Assembly: GCF_030817495.1 (NCBI RefSeq)
Contig: NZ_JAUSZK010000001.1
Coordinates: 4,071,001 to 4,135,000 of the forward strand
Length of the DNA: 64,000 bases
Source of the DNA: Streptomyces sp. V3I7
GTDB lineage: Bacteria; Actinomycetota; Actinomycetes; Streptomycetales; Streptomycetaceae
Reading direction: 5' to 3'
Part shown: positions 17,969 through 27,561 of the stretch, one piece after another
Position numbering within the stretch: the stretch's first letter is position 1
Layout: each line of letters starts with the position of its first letter
Program-made: the position numbers and the translations under genes
The notes under the pieces: model-generated
Database searches by the model: none
What the model saw: the letters and a program-made list of their open reading frames with translations, nothing else
What the model was told of the DNA's origin: nothing

Positions 17969-18268
17969 GGCCGGCCTCCAGTCAGCACACCGGAGGACTA
18001 CACCGTCCCCCGTGTGCTCTCGTGGGAAACCGCACGAGGTGGCCGGCGGTACGCGCACCCTTCCTTGCGCGTCCATCGTGTCCGCGGACCACGTTGCGGC
18101 TCCCGAACGTGTCCCACTGTGTGATTTCCCCCTCGGTACGCTCCGCGAAACTGCCGGTGGCGGGATGCTGGAGATAACGTTCGTTCACTTCGCGACGGGT
18201 GACGGACCGCGCGGACTGTGCGGTACTTGTCGTTACGAATGGGATGCAGTCGCTTCATGGAGGCAGTG
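17969..18268. other. Divergent promoter region, hydrolase / icmB
   Basis: Three hundred bases between divergent starts. No ORF with coding character, no riboswitch and no long inverted repeat was found. Both promoters must lie here, but no convincing -35/-10 pair stands out. Confidence 0.4.
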
Positions 18269-18685
<417 letters not shown>

Positions 18686-18691
<6 letters not shown>

Positions 18692-19375
18692 GCGGTCGGG
18701 GTCGTGCGGGGTGGTCTGGGGCGGTCGTCCCTGGGGGCTGCGCCCCGCAGACCCCCCTGTTCGGCCCGACCGGCCTCGTCCTCCAGCTTTGGGGCGGGTC
18801 GGCGTCGCCGGGCGGCGACGGCGCTGTGTCCGGCGCTCGGTGCTGCCTTCGGTGGTTGAGTCGGCAGGATCGTGCGGGTGTCTGGGGCGGTCCGCTCCTG
18901 GGGGCTGCGCCCCCGGGCGGCCCCGTCCGGCCCGACCGGCCTCGTCCTCAAGTCCCGGTACGGGGCGACGTGACGGGCCGGCGTCCGTGCTGCCTTCGGT
19001 GGTTGAGTCGGCAGGATCGTGCGGGTGTCTGGGGCGGCTGCCCCTGAGGGCTGCGCCGCCGGGCGCCCTGTTCGGCGCGACCGGCTTCGCCCTCAAGCTC
19101 TGAGACGGGGGCGATGTCACCGGTCGGCGCCCAGTGCTGCGTCCGGTGGTTGAGCCGGCAGGATCGTGCGGGTGTCTGGGGCGGCTGCCCCTGAGGGCTG
19201 CGCCCCCAGACGCCCGTTCGGCCCGACCGGCTTCGTCCTCCAGCTTCGGGACGGGGCGAGGGCAGCGGTCGGCGTCAGTCCTGCGTCCGGCGGCTGAGCC
19301 GACAGGATCGTCCCCAGCCCCCGTCCGGCCTCGTCCTCAAGCCCCGTACGGGGCGGCGTCGCCGGTCGGCGTCAG
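18686..19375. repeat. Tandem array of ~147-bp units filling a convergent intergenic region
   Basis: Units start at 18686 (168 bp), 18854 (147), 19001 (147) and 19148 (144), with a partial unit from 19292. Each begins with a GGTTGAG-like stretch that in unit 1 is the icmB stop, carries a GTGCGGGTGTCTGGGGCGG core and a GGGGGCTGCGCCCCC-type hairpin, and ends with a sequence resembling the reversed 3' end of the DUF5691 gene. The array thus looks like repeated copies of the whole spacer including both stop codons. It is very GC-rich and open in several frames, but I see no gene in it. Confidence 0.85.
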
Positions 19376-21004
19376 CTCGGTGGCCATCGTCGCGCGTAGG
19401 CGTAGCGTCGTTACGAGGCGTTGGAATGCTTCCGACCAGTATCCGCCGGCCCCCGGCGACGCGTCCTCGTGTTCGTCCGGTATCGCCAGCAGTCCCTCCA
19501 GGCGGGCCGCCTCCGTCGGGTCCAGGCAGCGTTCGGCCAGGCCCATCACCCCGCTGAAACTCCAGGGATAACTTCCCGCGTCCCGCGCGATGTTGAGGGC
19601 GTCCACCACGGCCCGTCCGAGTGGCGGGGCCCAGGGCAGGCCGCACACGCCGAGCAGTTGGAACGCCTCGGACAGGCCGTGTGCCGCGATGAACCCGGCC
19701 ACCCACTCGGCCCGTTCCTCGGCCGTCAGCGTGCCCAGCAGTTTCGCCCGCTCGGCCAGGGAGACCGCTCCCGGGCCGCCCGCCTCGGGCGTCGAGGGCG
19801 CGCCGAGAAGGGCCCGAGACCATCGCGGGTCCCGCTGCCGTACGGCCGCCCGGCACCATGCCGCGTGCAGCTCGCCCTGCCAGCCGTCCGCCACCGGCAG
19901 CGCCACGATCTCCTCCGGCGACCGGCCGCCGAGCCGGCGCGGCCAGATACCGAGCGGCGCGGCCTCCACCAACTGCCCGAGCCACCACGACCGTTCCCCG
20001 CGGCCGGCCGGCGGCCTGGCCACGACGCCGTCCTTCTCCATCGCCGCGTCGCACTCGGGCGGAGCCTCCACCGCGATCGTCGGCGTGTCCTGCGTGTGGT
20101 CGATCGCCACGCACGCCTCGGCCCGTACGGCCATCCGCGCGGCGAGCGCCGAACCGGGCAGCGCGGACAGCAACTCGGCAGCCGTCGCCCGCACGTTGCG
20201 GCTGCGGTCGGCCAACGCCTGTTCCAGGAGCGGCTCGTCCTCGGCCGAGAGTGCCGCGCGCAGGGAGTCGAGGAACATCAGCCGGTCCTCGGCCCGCTCG
20301 GTCGCCCAGGTCGCCGTGAGCAGTTCGCGCGCGTCGGAGGGTCTGCGCGCCCGGAGCGTCGAGAGCAGGGCGACCCGCTCGGCGAACAGGCCCTCCTCCC
20401 ACAGCCGTCGCACTTCGTCGGCGTCGTCGAGGTCCGGCAGTGCCGAGCCGCCGCTCGGTGCCGCGCGCAGGGCGAACCGCCAGTCCGCGTTCAGCCGTGC
20501 CAGCCACAGGGCGCGCGGACCGGCGAACGCCAGCGCGGCGGGCCGGAGATCGGTCCGCGCCCGGGCCGCGTCCAGCAGCGCGGGCAGGGCGTGCGGCGGG
20601 GCGGCGAAACCGCGCGCGTTCGCCGCCGCGAGCCACTGGGGCAGCAGCTCCGTCAGATCCGGCGAGGTGCCACGGCGCCCGCCTCCCGTGCCGGGGCGGT
20701 CGGCGAGCAGCAGGGTGAGCCGCCGCGCCGCCGCGGGCGGCAGGGCGGGACGCGGGTCCCCGGCGGCTGGCTCGGGGCGTTGTGCCGCCGGTGCCGGACG
20801 CAGCCCGGCCCGCCGTCGTACTGTCTCCAGGGCCGCCGCGTCCAGCAGTGCGACCGGCGCCTCCCGGCCCGCCCCGCCCCGTGGCGCGCGCCGGTCCGTG
20901 CCGAGCAGGGCCGTGGTGACGAGGTTCTCCCAGGTCGTCCCTGCGGTGGCTTCGTCCTCCGTGATCCCGTCGGCAGCCGGGGTCGTGCTCGTCGTCGCGG
21001 TCAT
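19337..21004 (-). CDS. DUF5691 family protein
   Basis: A 555-residue predicted cytoplasmic protein, Ala/Leu/Arg-rich and probably all-helical. The opening TWENLVTTALLGTDRRAPRG is the hallmark of DUF5691. The middle (SRNVRATAAELLSALPGSAL, around residue 270) looks HEAT-like. The family has no known biochemical role, but in actinobacteria it is routinely encoded with a SWIM zinc-finger protein and a MoxR/VWA pair, as here. It starts 52 bases after the SWIM gene stop and so is its operon partner. Its last 12 codons fall in the final unit of the tandem array. Confidence 0.82.
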   Translation of the reverse strand: MTATTSTTPAADGITEDEATAGTTWENLVTTALLGTDRRAPRGGAGREAPVALLDAAALETVRRRAGLRPAPAAQRPEPAAGDPRPALPPAAARRLTLLLADRPGTGGGRRGTSPDLTELLPQWLAAANARGFAAPPHALPALLDAARARTDLRPAALAFAGPRALWLARLNADWRFALRAAPSGGSALPDLDDADEVRRLWEEGLFAERVALLSTLRARRPSDARELLTATWATERAEDRLMFLDSLRAALSAEDEPLLEQALADRSRNVRATAAELLSALPGSALAARMAVRAEACVAIDHTQDTPTIAVEAPPECDAAMEKDGVVARPPAGRGERSWWLGQLVEAAPLGIWPRRLGGRSPEEIVALPVADGWQGELHAAWCRAAVRQRDPRWSRALLGAPSTPEAGGPGAVSLAERAKLLGTLTAEERAEWVAGFIAAHGLSEAFQLLGVCGLPWAPPLGRAVVDALNIARDAGSYPWSFSGVMGLAERCLDPTEAARLEGLLAIPDEHEDASPGAGGYWSEAFQRLVTTLRLRATMATELTPTGDAAPYGA

Positions 21005-21056
21005 CGCGTTCCCTTCCCTCTCGCGTCCCTCGGGCGTACCGCGGTGTCCGGTCCGC

Positions 21057-22415
21057 TCAGCACAGGGCCACCGCCTCCCCCGTCCCCTCCGGCCAGGCCG
21101 TCAGCGGAGTGAAGCCCCGGTGGCCGCACTCGCCGAAGACCGTGACGGGGGCGCCGCCGGACAGCGCGACCAGCCGCCACAGGCCCGGGCGGTTGCGGGC
21201 GGCCGGGCTGAGCGGCAGCGCCGTGTCCCCTTCCGCGTCCGCCAGTTGCCAGGAGCCGCCGTCGGGGACCGGCACGACCCGGCCGAGCGTCACCGGTACC
21301 GCGTCCAGCCAGGGATCGTCCCGCAGCGCGTCGCCGTAACGGGCCGCCGCCTGGGACGTCGTGACTCCCGGCGGGCGTATCGCCGCGGGCGCCGCCGGGC
21401 CGATTCGCTCGCCCAGGGACGCGCGCGGCTGTCCGGCGCCGGGATGGACGGACACCTCCGCCTCCAGGGCCAGCCCGACCGGCAGCGCCAGTTCGGGGGC
21501 GCGGCCTCCGGCGCCGTAGGACAGGAGCAGGCAGGTGCGGTCCGAATCGGCGCCGTACAGCCAGATCCTGCGGGTCGTCAGCTTCGTGTCCGCCGTGTCG
21601 TACTGGGCGAGGACCAGCCAGCGGTCGCGCACCGGCGGACCGTCCGCCGCGGTGGGCAGGCCGACGCGGGAGCGGACCGTCGCCGAGAGGGCGTCCGGGA
21701 GCCGGTCGCGGCGCAGCCAGCCCTGGTCGAGGAGGTGCAACAGGGCGCACTCCTCCAGCAGCCGCACCGGCCAGCCGGGGCCGGACCCCGGTATCGCCCC
21801 CAACTCCCGCACGCGCGCGGCCAGTCCGGGCGCCTGCGCGTCCACCATGCGGGCGGCGGTCTCCTCCCACAGTCCGTACCCCGCCCGCTCCGCCGAGGCC
21901 AGGCCGCCGCGCAGCAGGTCGGCGAGGCGCTGCTCCAGCTCCGTGGCGCCCGCGGTGACCCGCTCGGCCCGGCGCTCCGCCCTGCGCCGCGCCGCCTCGG
22001 GATCAGCGGACCCGGACGCCGGACTCCCGGCGTCCGCCGCCCGCTTCTCCTGCGCCCGCTGCCGCCGGCCCGCCAGCCACTGCCCGGCCCAGTCCGGCGC
22101 TCCGCCCGCCGCCGGCACCGCCCCGTCCCCCTCCGCCCACAGCAACAGCAGGCCGAGCGCGTGCTTGCACGGGAACTTCCGGCTCGGGCAACTGCACTTG
22201 TACGCGGGCCCGGGCGCCCCCGCGATGTCGACGACCGTCTGGTACGGCTTGCTGCCGCTGCCCTTGCACAGTCCCCATACCGCCCCCTCCTGCGAACAAC
22301 CCGCCTCGGACCACGGCCCTGCCGTGCCGAGTTTGCTTCCCGCTTTGCGTGACAAGGCGTCAGGCGCCAGTGCCAGCACCTGGTCCGCGGTCCAGCGCAC
22401 CCCCTGCTGAGTCAT
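21057..22415 (-). CDS. SWIM zinc-finger family protein
   Basis: A 452-residue protein with an N-terminal SWIM zinc finger: Cys74, Cys76, Cys83 and His85 in KCSCPSRKFPCKHALGLLLL, the CxCxnCxH pattern. Two further Cys (40, 50) precede it. SWIM domains bind DNA or protein. The remaining 350 residues are Arg/Ala-rich without a recognised domain. It is first in the SWIM-DUF5691 operon and divergent from MoxR-DUF5682-VWA. I chose ATG 22415 over 22445 because the -10 TACCTT of a PafBC-type promoter ends only seven bases upstream, giving a leaderless or near-leaderless mRNA. Confidence 0.88.
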   Translation of the reverse strand: MTQQGVRWTADQVLALAPDALSRKAGSKLGTAGPWSEAGCSQEGAVWGLCKGSGSKPYQTVVDIAGAPGPAYKCSCPSRKFPCKHALGLLLLWAEGDGAVPAAGGAPDWAGQWLAGRRQRAQEKRAADAGSPASGSADPEAARRRAERRAERVTAGATELEQRLADLLRGGLASAERAGYGLWEETAARMVDAQAPGLAARVRELGAIPGSGPGWPVRLLEECALLHLLDQGWLRRDRLPDALSATVRSRVGLPTAADGPPVRDRWLVLAQYDTADTKLTTRRIWLYGADSDRTCLLLSYGAGGRAPELALPVGLALEAEVSVHPGAGQPRASLGERIGPAAPAAIRPPGVTTSQAAARYGDALRDDPWLDAVPVTLGRVVPVPDGGSWQLADAEGDTALPLSPAARNRPGLWRLVALSGGAPVTVFGECGHRGFTPLTAWPEGTGEAVALC

Positions 22416-22422
22416 GTCATCG

Positions 22423-22445
22423 AAGGTAGATCCCGCCACTGACAA
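22423..22445 (-). promoter_or_regulatory. PafBC-type DNA-damage promoter of the SWIM-DUF5691 operon
   Basis: On the minus strand: TTGTCAGTG (22445-22437), eight bases, then TACCTT (22428-22423), a full match to TTGTCRGTG-N8-TANNNT. Transcription would start at or one base before the ATG at 22415. Confidence 0.85.
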
Positions 22446-22493
22446 TCGGTCCGGCGGGCACGTTTGTGCAGGTCAGAGCGATTGTCAGTGGCG
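22434..22493. promoter_or_regulatory. Perfect 15-bp inverted repeat of back-to-back damage promoters
   Basis: CGCCACTGACAATCG (22434-22448) and its exact complement (22479-22493) are separated by 30 bases. Each arm contains one TTGTCAGTG upstream element pointing outward, so the same activator could drive both operons from one region. Confidence 0.85.
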
Positions 22494-22504
22494 TGGTGCA
22501 CGGT
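22482..22504 (+). promoter_or_regulatory. PafBC-type promoter of the MoxR-DUF5682-VWA operon (weaker -10)
   Basis: TTGTCAGTG (22482-22490), eight bases, then CACGGT (22499-22504). The upstream element is perfect but the -10 has C in place of the first T. The MoxR ATG is 44 bases further on, with a GGAGGGGG ribosome site. Confidence 0.65.
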
Positions 22505-22547
22505 GGACACCAGATCCGAACCGGCCGAGCTGGAGGGGGCCTCAGCC

Positions 22548-23747
22548 ATGTCCGTCACCGCTGCACCGACGACGACCGAACCGAGCCGCGACCATTCCTC
22601 ACCCGCGAACGCGACGCCCGCGAGGGAGACACCCGTGAGCGAGACACCTGCGAGCGAGACACCTGCGAGCGAGGCGCTGCGCCCGCACGCCGAGGAGGCC
22701 TTCGCCGCCGAACTCGCCGCGCTGGCGGCCCAGGACGACCGGCCGCGCCCGGCCCGCTGGAAGCTGTCGCCGTGGGCCGTCGCCACCTACCTGCTCGGCG
22801 GCACCCTGCCGGACGGCACGGTGATCACACCGAAGTACGTGGGCCCGCGCCGCATCGTCGAGGTCGCGGTCACCACGCTCGCCACCGACCGCGCCCTGCT
22901 CCTGCTCGGCGTGCCCGGCACCGCGAAGACCTGGGTGTCCGAGCACCTGGCGGCCGCGGTCAGCGGCGACTCGACCCTGCTCGTGCAGGGCACGGCGGGT
23001 ACGCCGGAGGAGGCCATCCGCTACGGCTGGAACTACGCGCGGCTGCTCGCCCACGGCCCGAGCCGCGACGCCCTCGTGCCCAGCCCCGTCATGCGCGCCA
23101 TGTCCGAGGGCATGACCGCCCGGGTGGAGGAGCTGACCCGCATCCCCGCCGACGTGCAGGACACGCTGATCACGATCCTGTCCGAGAAGACGCTGCCGAT
23201 ACCCGAGTTGGGGCAGGAGGTGCAGGCCGTGCGCGGCTTCAACCTCATCGCCACCGCCAACGACCGCGACCGCGGGGTCAACGACCTGTCCAGCGCCCTG
23301 CGCCGCCGCTTCAACACGGTGGTGCTGCCGCTGCCGGAGAGCGCCGACGCCGAGGTCGACATCGTCTCGCGCCGCGTCGACCAGATCGGCCGCTCCCTCG
23401 ACCTGCCGGCCGCACCCGACGGCATCGACGAGATCCGCCGTGTCGTCACCGTCTTCCGCGAACTGCGCGACGGCATCACCGCCGACGGCCGCACGAAGCT
23501 GAAGTCGCCCAGCGGCACGCTGTCCACGGCCGAGGCGATCTCCGTCGTCACAGGCGGCCTCGCTCTGGCCGCCCACTTCGGCGACGGGGTGCTGCGGCCG
23601 GGCGACGTCGCCGCGGGCATCCTCGGGGCCGTCGTGCGCGACCCGGCGGCCGACCGCGTCATCTGGCAGGAGTACCTGGAGGCCGTCGTCCGCGAGCGCG
23701 ACGGCTGGAAGGACTTCTACCGCGCCTGCCGGGAGGTGAGCGCGTGA
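22548..23747 (+). CDS. MoxR-family AAA+ ATPase
   Basis: A 399-residue AAA+ ATPase. After a Thr/Glu/Pro-rich leader with repeated SETPA units (about 30-42), Walker A is GVPGTAKTW (121-129). The helix-2 insert region precedes VEELTRIPADVQDTLITILS, the Walker B/ring-contact segment, where the usual LDE is VEE. Sensor 1 is FNLIATANDRDRGVNDLS and the arginine-finger region is SALRRRF. MoxR proteins act as chaperones with VWA proteins to insert metals or remodel complexes, and a VWA partner is two genes downstream. Its stop overlaps the next start. Confidence 0.92.
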   Translation: MSVTAAPTTTEPSRDHSSPANATPARETPVSETPASETPASEALRPHAEEAFAAELAALAAQDDRPRPARWKLSPWAVATYLLGGTLPDGTVITPKYVGPRRIVEVAVTTLATDRALLLLGVPGTAKTWVSEHLAAAVSGDSTLLVQGTAGTPEEAIRYGWNYARLLAHGPSRDALVPSPVMRAMSEGMTARVEELTRIPADVQDTLITILSEKTLPIPELGQEVQAVRGFNLIATANDRDRGVNDLSSALRRRFNTVVLPLPESADAEVDIVSRRVDQIGRSLDLPAAPDGIDEIRRVVTVFRELRDGITADGRTKLKSPSGTLSTAEAISVVTGGLALAAHFGDGVLRPGDVAAGILGAVVRDPAADRVIWQEYLEAVVRERDGWKDFYRACREVSA

Positions 23748-26143
23748 GCGCATCCGCAGAGGGGACGGCCTTCGCCTCCGGACCGCTGCTGCTCGGCGTA
23801 CGGCACCACGGGCCGGGCTCGGCGCGAGCGGTGCGGGCCGCGCTGGAGGCCGCCGCGCCGCGGACGGTGCTCATCGAGGGGCCGCCCGAGGCCGACGCGC
23901 TGATCCCGCTGGCCGCCGATCCGGAGATGAAGCCGCCGGTCGCCCTGCTCGCCCACGCCGTGGACGAACCCGGCCGCTCGGCCTTCTGGCCGCTCGCCGA
24001 GTTCTCCCCGGAGTGGGTGGCGATCCGCTGGGCCCTGGAACACGGGATCCCGGCCCGCTTCATCGACCTCCCGGCCACGCACTCGCTGGCACTCCGCGCG
24101 GCGGAGGAGGCGGAGGCGGCAGCCGAGGATTCCGGTGATTTGGCCGACGCGGACGCCCCGGAGCGAGACGTCCGCGTCGACCCCCTCGGGGCGCTCGCCG
24201 GGGCCGGGGGGTACGACGATCCCGAGCGCTGGTGGGAGGACGTGATCGAGCACCGTGGCGCGGGGGCGCAGGAGGGTGCCGCGTTCGCGCCCTTCGCGGC
24301 GCTCGAAGAGGCCATGGAAGCGCTCCGGGAGACGTACGGGACCGGCGGACACGATCGGGACCTCGTGCGGGAGGCTTACATGCGCCTCCAACTGCGAGCC
24401 GCCCGGCGTGAGTTCGGGGACGCCGTCGCCGTGGTGTGCGGGGCGTGGCACGTGCCGGCGCTGCGGAAGAAGGTCACCGTCGCCGCCGACCGGGCGCTGC
24501 TGAAGGGGCTGCCCAAGGTCAGGACGGACATGACGTGGGTGCCGTGGACGCACCGCCGGCTGTCCCGGTTCAGCGGGTACGGGGCGGGCATCGACTCGCC
24601 GGGCTGGTACGGGCACCTGTTCGCGGCGCCGGACCGGCCGGTCGAGCGGTGGCTGACCAAGGTGGCGGGGCTGCTGCGTGAGGAGGACCGGATCGTCTCC
24701 TCCGCGCACGTCATCGAGGCGGTGCGGCTGGCCGGGACGCTCGCCGCGATGCGCGGCCGCCCGCTGCCCGGCCTGAGCGAGACGACCGACGCCGTGCGCG
24801 CGGTGATGTGCGAGGGCTCGGACGTGCCGCTGGCCCTGGTGCACGACCGGCTGGTGGTGGGCGACGTGCTGGGGGAGGTGCCCGAGTCGGCGCCCGCGGT
24901 GCCGTTGCAGCGGGATCTGACCCGCCTCCAGCGCGGGCTGCGGCTCAAACCCGAGGCGCTGGAGCGGGAGCTGGAGCTCGACCTGCGCAAGGACACCGAC
25001 GCCGGGCGCAGCCGGCTGCTGCACCGGCTTCGGCTGCTCGGCGTCGGATGGGGCGAGCCGGTGCGGTCGCGGGGGAGCACGGGGACGTTCCGGGAGACCT
25101 GGCGGCTGCGCTGGGAGCCGGAGCTCGCGGTGCGGGTCGCCGAGGCCGGGGTGTGGGGCACGACCGTGCTCGCCGCGGCGACGGCCAGGGCGGAGGCCGA
25201 CGCCGTGGCCGCGCCGTCCCTCGCCGAGGTCACCGGGCTTGCCGAGCGCTGCCTTCTGGCCGGACTCCAGGACGCGCTGCCCGTGGTGATGCGGGTACTC
25301 GCCGACCGGGCCGCGCTCGACGCCGACGTCGGTCATCTCGCCCAGGCCCTGCCGGCCCTGGTCCGTTCCCTGCGCTACGGCGACGTCCGCGGCACGGACA
25401 CGCGCACCCTGACCGAGGTCGCCGTCGGTCTCGCAGAGCGGATCTTCGTCGGGCTGCCGCCGGCCTGCGCCGCTCTGGACGCGGACGCCGCCGCGGAGAT
25501 GCGCCGCCATGTCGACGCCGTGCACACGGCCGTGGGTCTCCTGCCGGACGCTTCCGCTGCTCACGGGCCTCGGGTTCGCTGGAGTTCGGTGCTGTGCGGG
25601 CTGTCCGAGCGGGACACGGTGCCCGGCCTCATCCGTGGGCGGGTCGTGCGGATCCTGCTCGACGAAGGGGAGCTGGCGCAGGACGACGCGGCCCGGCTGA
25701 TGGGGCTGGTGCTGTCGCCGGGGACACCACCGGCCGAGGCGGCCGCCTGGATCGAGGGCTTCGTCGGCGGAGGCGGGGGCGGGCTACTCCTGGTGCACGA
25801 CGAGCGGCTGCTCGGACTCGTCGACGCCTGGTTGACCGGCGTACCGGCCGAGGCGTTCACGGACGTCCTGCCGCTGCTGCGGCGCACGTTCTCGGCGTAC
25901 GAACCGGGCGTGCGCAGAACCCTCGGCGAACTGGTGCGGCGCGGACCGGCGGAGCGGGCGGGCGCGACCGTTGGCGGGGGCACTGGCCTGCCCGGCTTCG
26001 CCGCGGAACCGGACCGCGAGCGCGCGGACGCCGTGGTGCCGCTGGTGCGGCTGCTGCTCGGCCTCGACGAGATCGAAGCCGACGTCGGTGCCGGCGCCGA
26101 CGCCGACGCCGATGACAACGAGTATGCGGGGGTGGGGACATGA
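23744..26143 (+). CDS. DUF5682 family protein
   Basis: A 799-residue protein of unknown function. The N-terminus (LLLGVRHHGPGSARAVRAAL, then LIEGPPEADALIPLA) is diagnostic of DUF5682 and resembles a TraB/PrgY-like or esterase-like core with paired His. A second block (VVCGAWHVPAL) adds another conserved His. The second half is helical and probably repeat-like. I chose GTG 23744, which overlaps the MoxR stop (GTGA) and has GGAGG seven bases upstream; a longer frame reaching back to 22466 is only the antisense-like shadow of MoxR. It overlaps the VWA gene at ATGA, so the three are translationally coupled. Confidence 0.87.
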   Translation: MSASAEGTAFASGPLLLGVRHHGPGSARAVRAALEAAAPRTVLIEGPPEADALIPLAADPEMKPPVALLAHAVDEPGRSAFWPLAEFSPEWVAIRWALEHGIPARFIDLPATHSLALRAAEEAEAAAEDSGDLADADAPERDVRVDPLGALAGAGGYDDPERWWEDVIEHRGAGAQEGAAFAPFAALEEAMEALRETYGTGGHDRDLVREAYMRLQLRAARREFGDAVAVVCGAWHVPALRKKVTVAADRALLKGLPKVRTDMTWVPWTHRRLSRFSGYGAGIDSPGWYGHLFAAPDRPVERWLTKVAGLLREEDRIVSSAHVIEAVRLAGTLAAMRGRPLPGLSETTDAVRAVMCEGSDVPLALVHDRLVVGDVLGEVPESAPAVPLQRDLTRLQRGLRLKPEALERELELDLRKDTDAGRSRLLHRLRLLGVGWGEPVRSRGSTGTFRETWRLRWEPELAVRVAEAGVWGTTVLAAATARAEADAVAAPSLAEVTGLAERCLLAGLQDALPVVMRVLADRAALDADVGHLAQALPALVRSLRYGDVRGTDTRTLTEVAVGLAERIFVGLPPACAALDADAAAEMRRHVDAVHTAVGLLPDASAAHGPRVRWSSVLCGLSERDTVPGLIRGRVVRILLDEGELAQDDAARLMGLVLSPGTPPAEAAAWIEGFVGGGGGGLLLVHDERLLGLVDAWLTGVPAEAFTDVLPLLRRTFSAYEPGVRRTLGELVRRGPAERAGATVGGGTGLPGFAAEPDRERADAVVPLVRLLLGLDEIEADVGAGADADADDNEYAGVGT

Positions 26144-27318
26144 CGGGCTCGGCACGGTCGGAGCAGGCGTCGCGCGCGGACCAGGAGCGGCTGCGGCGCT
26201 GGCGGCTGGTGCTCGGCGGGGACGCCGCCGACGGCACCGGATACGCGCTGTCGGGGCGGGACGCCGCGATGGACGGGGCGCTCGGCGCGCTCTACGGGAA
26301 GGGGGACAAGGGGCAGGCGGGGCGGGAACGTACGGCCGGGCTCGGGGCGTCGGCGCCGTCGGTGGCCCGCTGGCTCGGGGACATCCGGACGTACTTCCCC
26401 TCCTCCGTCGTCCAGGTCATGCAGCGGGACGCCATCGACCGGCTCGGGCTGGCCTCCCTGCTCCTGGAGCCGGAGATGCTGGAGGCGGTGGAGGCGGACG
26501 TGCACCTCGTCGGCACGCTGCTCTCGCTCAACAAGGCCATGCCGGAGACCACCAAGGAGACGGCGCGGGCCGTCGTGCGCAAGGTCGTCGAGGACCTGGA
26601 GAAGCGGATCGCCACCCGCACCCGGGCCACCCTCACCGGCGCGCTCGACCGCAGCGCCCGGATCAGCCGGCCGCGCCACCACGACATCGACTGGAACCGC
26701 ACCATCGCGGCCAACCTCAAGCACTACCTGCCCGAGTACCGCACGGTCGTGCCGGAGCGGCTCATCGGGTACGGGCGCGCCGCCCAGTCGGTGAAGAAGG
26801 AGGTCGTCCTCTGCATCGACCAGTCGGGATCGATGGCCGCCTCGGTCGTCTACGCCTCCGTGTTCGGGGCCGTGCTGGCGTCCATGCGGTCCCTCAGCAC
26901 CCGGCTCGTCGTCTTCGACACGGCCGTAGTCGACCTCACCGACCAGCTGGACGACCCCGTGGATGTCCTCTTCGGCACCCAGCTCGGCGGCGGGACGGAC
27001 ATCAACCGGGCGCTCGCCTACTGCCAGTCCCGGATCACCCGGCCCCCGGAGACCGTGGTCGTGCTGATCAGCGACCTGTACGAGGGCGGCATCCGCGACG
27101 AGATGCTGAAGCGGGTCACCGCCATGAAGGCGTCCGGGGTGCAGTTCGTGACCCTGCTCGCGCTGTCCGACGAGGGCGCGCCGGCGTACGACCGGGAGCA
27201 CGCGGCCGCGCTCGCCGCGCTGGGGGCACCGGCCTTCGCCTGCACACCCGATCTGTTCCCCGAGGTCATGGCCGCGGCGATCGAGAAGCGACCGCTTCCG
27301 ATACCGGACGGAATGTGA
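26140..27318 (+). CDS. VWA domain-containing protein, MoxR partner
   Basis: A 392-residue cytoplasmic protein with a C-terminal von Willebrand A domain. The MIDAS metal site is complete: DQSGS at 227-231, Thr286 in GGGTDIN and Asp312 in LISDLYEGG. The N-terminal half is helical and charged. VWA proteins of this kind bind MoxR hexamers and deliver them to substrates. It starts on the DUF5682 stop (ATGA) and ends the operon. No terminator hairpin is obvious before sucC, 243 bases downstream. Confidence 0.92.
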   Translation: MTGSARSEQASRADQERLRRWRLVLGGDAADGTGYALSGRDAAMDGALGALYGKGDKGQAGRERTAGLGASAPSVARWLGDIRTYFPSSVVQVMQRDAIDRLGLASLLLEPEMLEAVEADVHLVGTLLSLNKAMPETTKETARAVVRKVVEDLEKRIATRTRATLTGALDRSARISRPRHHDIDWNRTIAANLKHYLPEYRTVVPERLIGYGRAAQSVKKEVVLCIDQSGSMAASVVYASVFGAVLASMRSLSTRLVVFDTAVVDLTDQLDDPVDVLFGTQLGGGTDINRALAYCQSRITRPPETVVVLISDLYEGGIRDEMLKRVTAMKASGVQFVTLLALSDEGAPAYDREHAAALAALGAPAFACTPDLFPEVMAAAIEKRPLPIPDGM

Positions 27319-27561
27319 CGGTCAAAAGGCGCATGTCGGCACGGTGTGCCACTCGGCGCGGCATCATGTGACAGGTATCACCGCCTGGGTGTGACCCGCG
27401 ATTTAGGGGCCTCAAGCAAGCAGCGATAACCTGCGAGACGGACATGCCGCGCGCTCGGACACCGTGTGCGCACCCCTTGTGACAAGCGGACGTCACGTTG
27501 CCCTTCGCGGCACGCCCACGCATCCAACGAACCGCGAGATCACTGATAGGGACGGAAGCGC

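Noticed and set aside
18711-19103. Open frames on both strands within the 147-bp array
   Set aside because: They exist because GC-rich repeats lack stops; composition and repetition do not support a protein.
22466-23743. N-terminal extension of the DUF5682 frame across the MoxR gene
   Set aside because: The residues are an Arg/Pro-rich off-frame reading of MoxR; the coupled GTG at 23744 with a ribosome site is the credible start.
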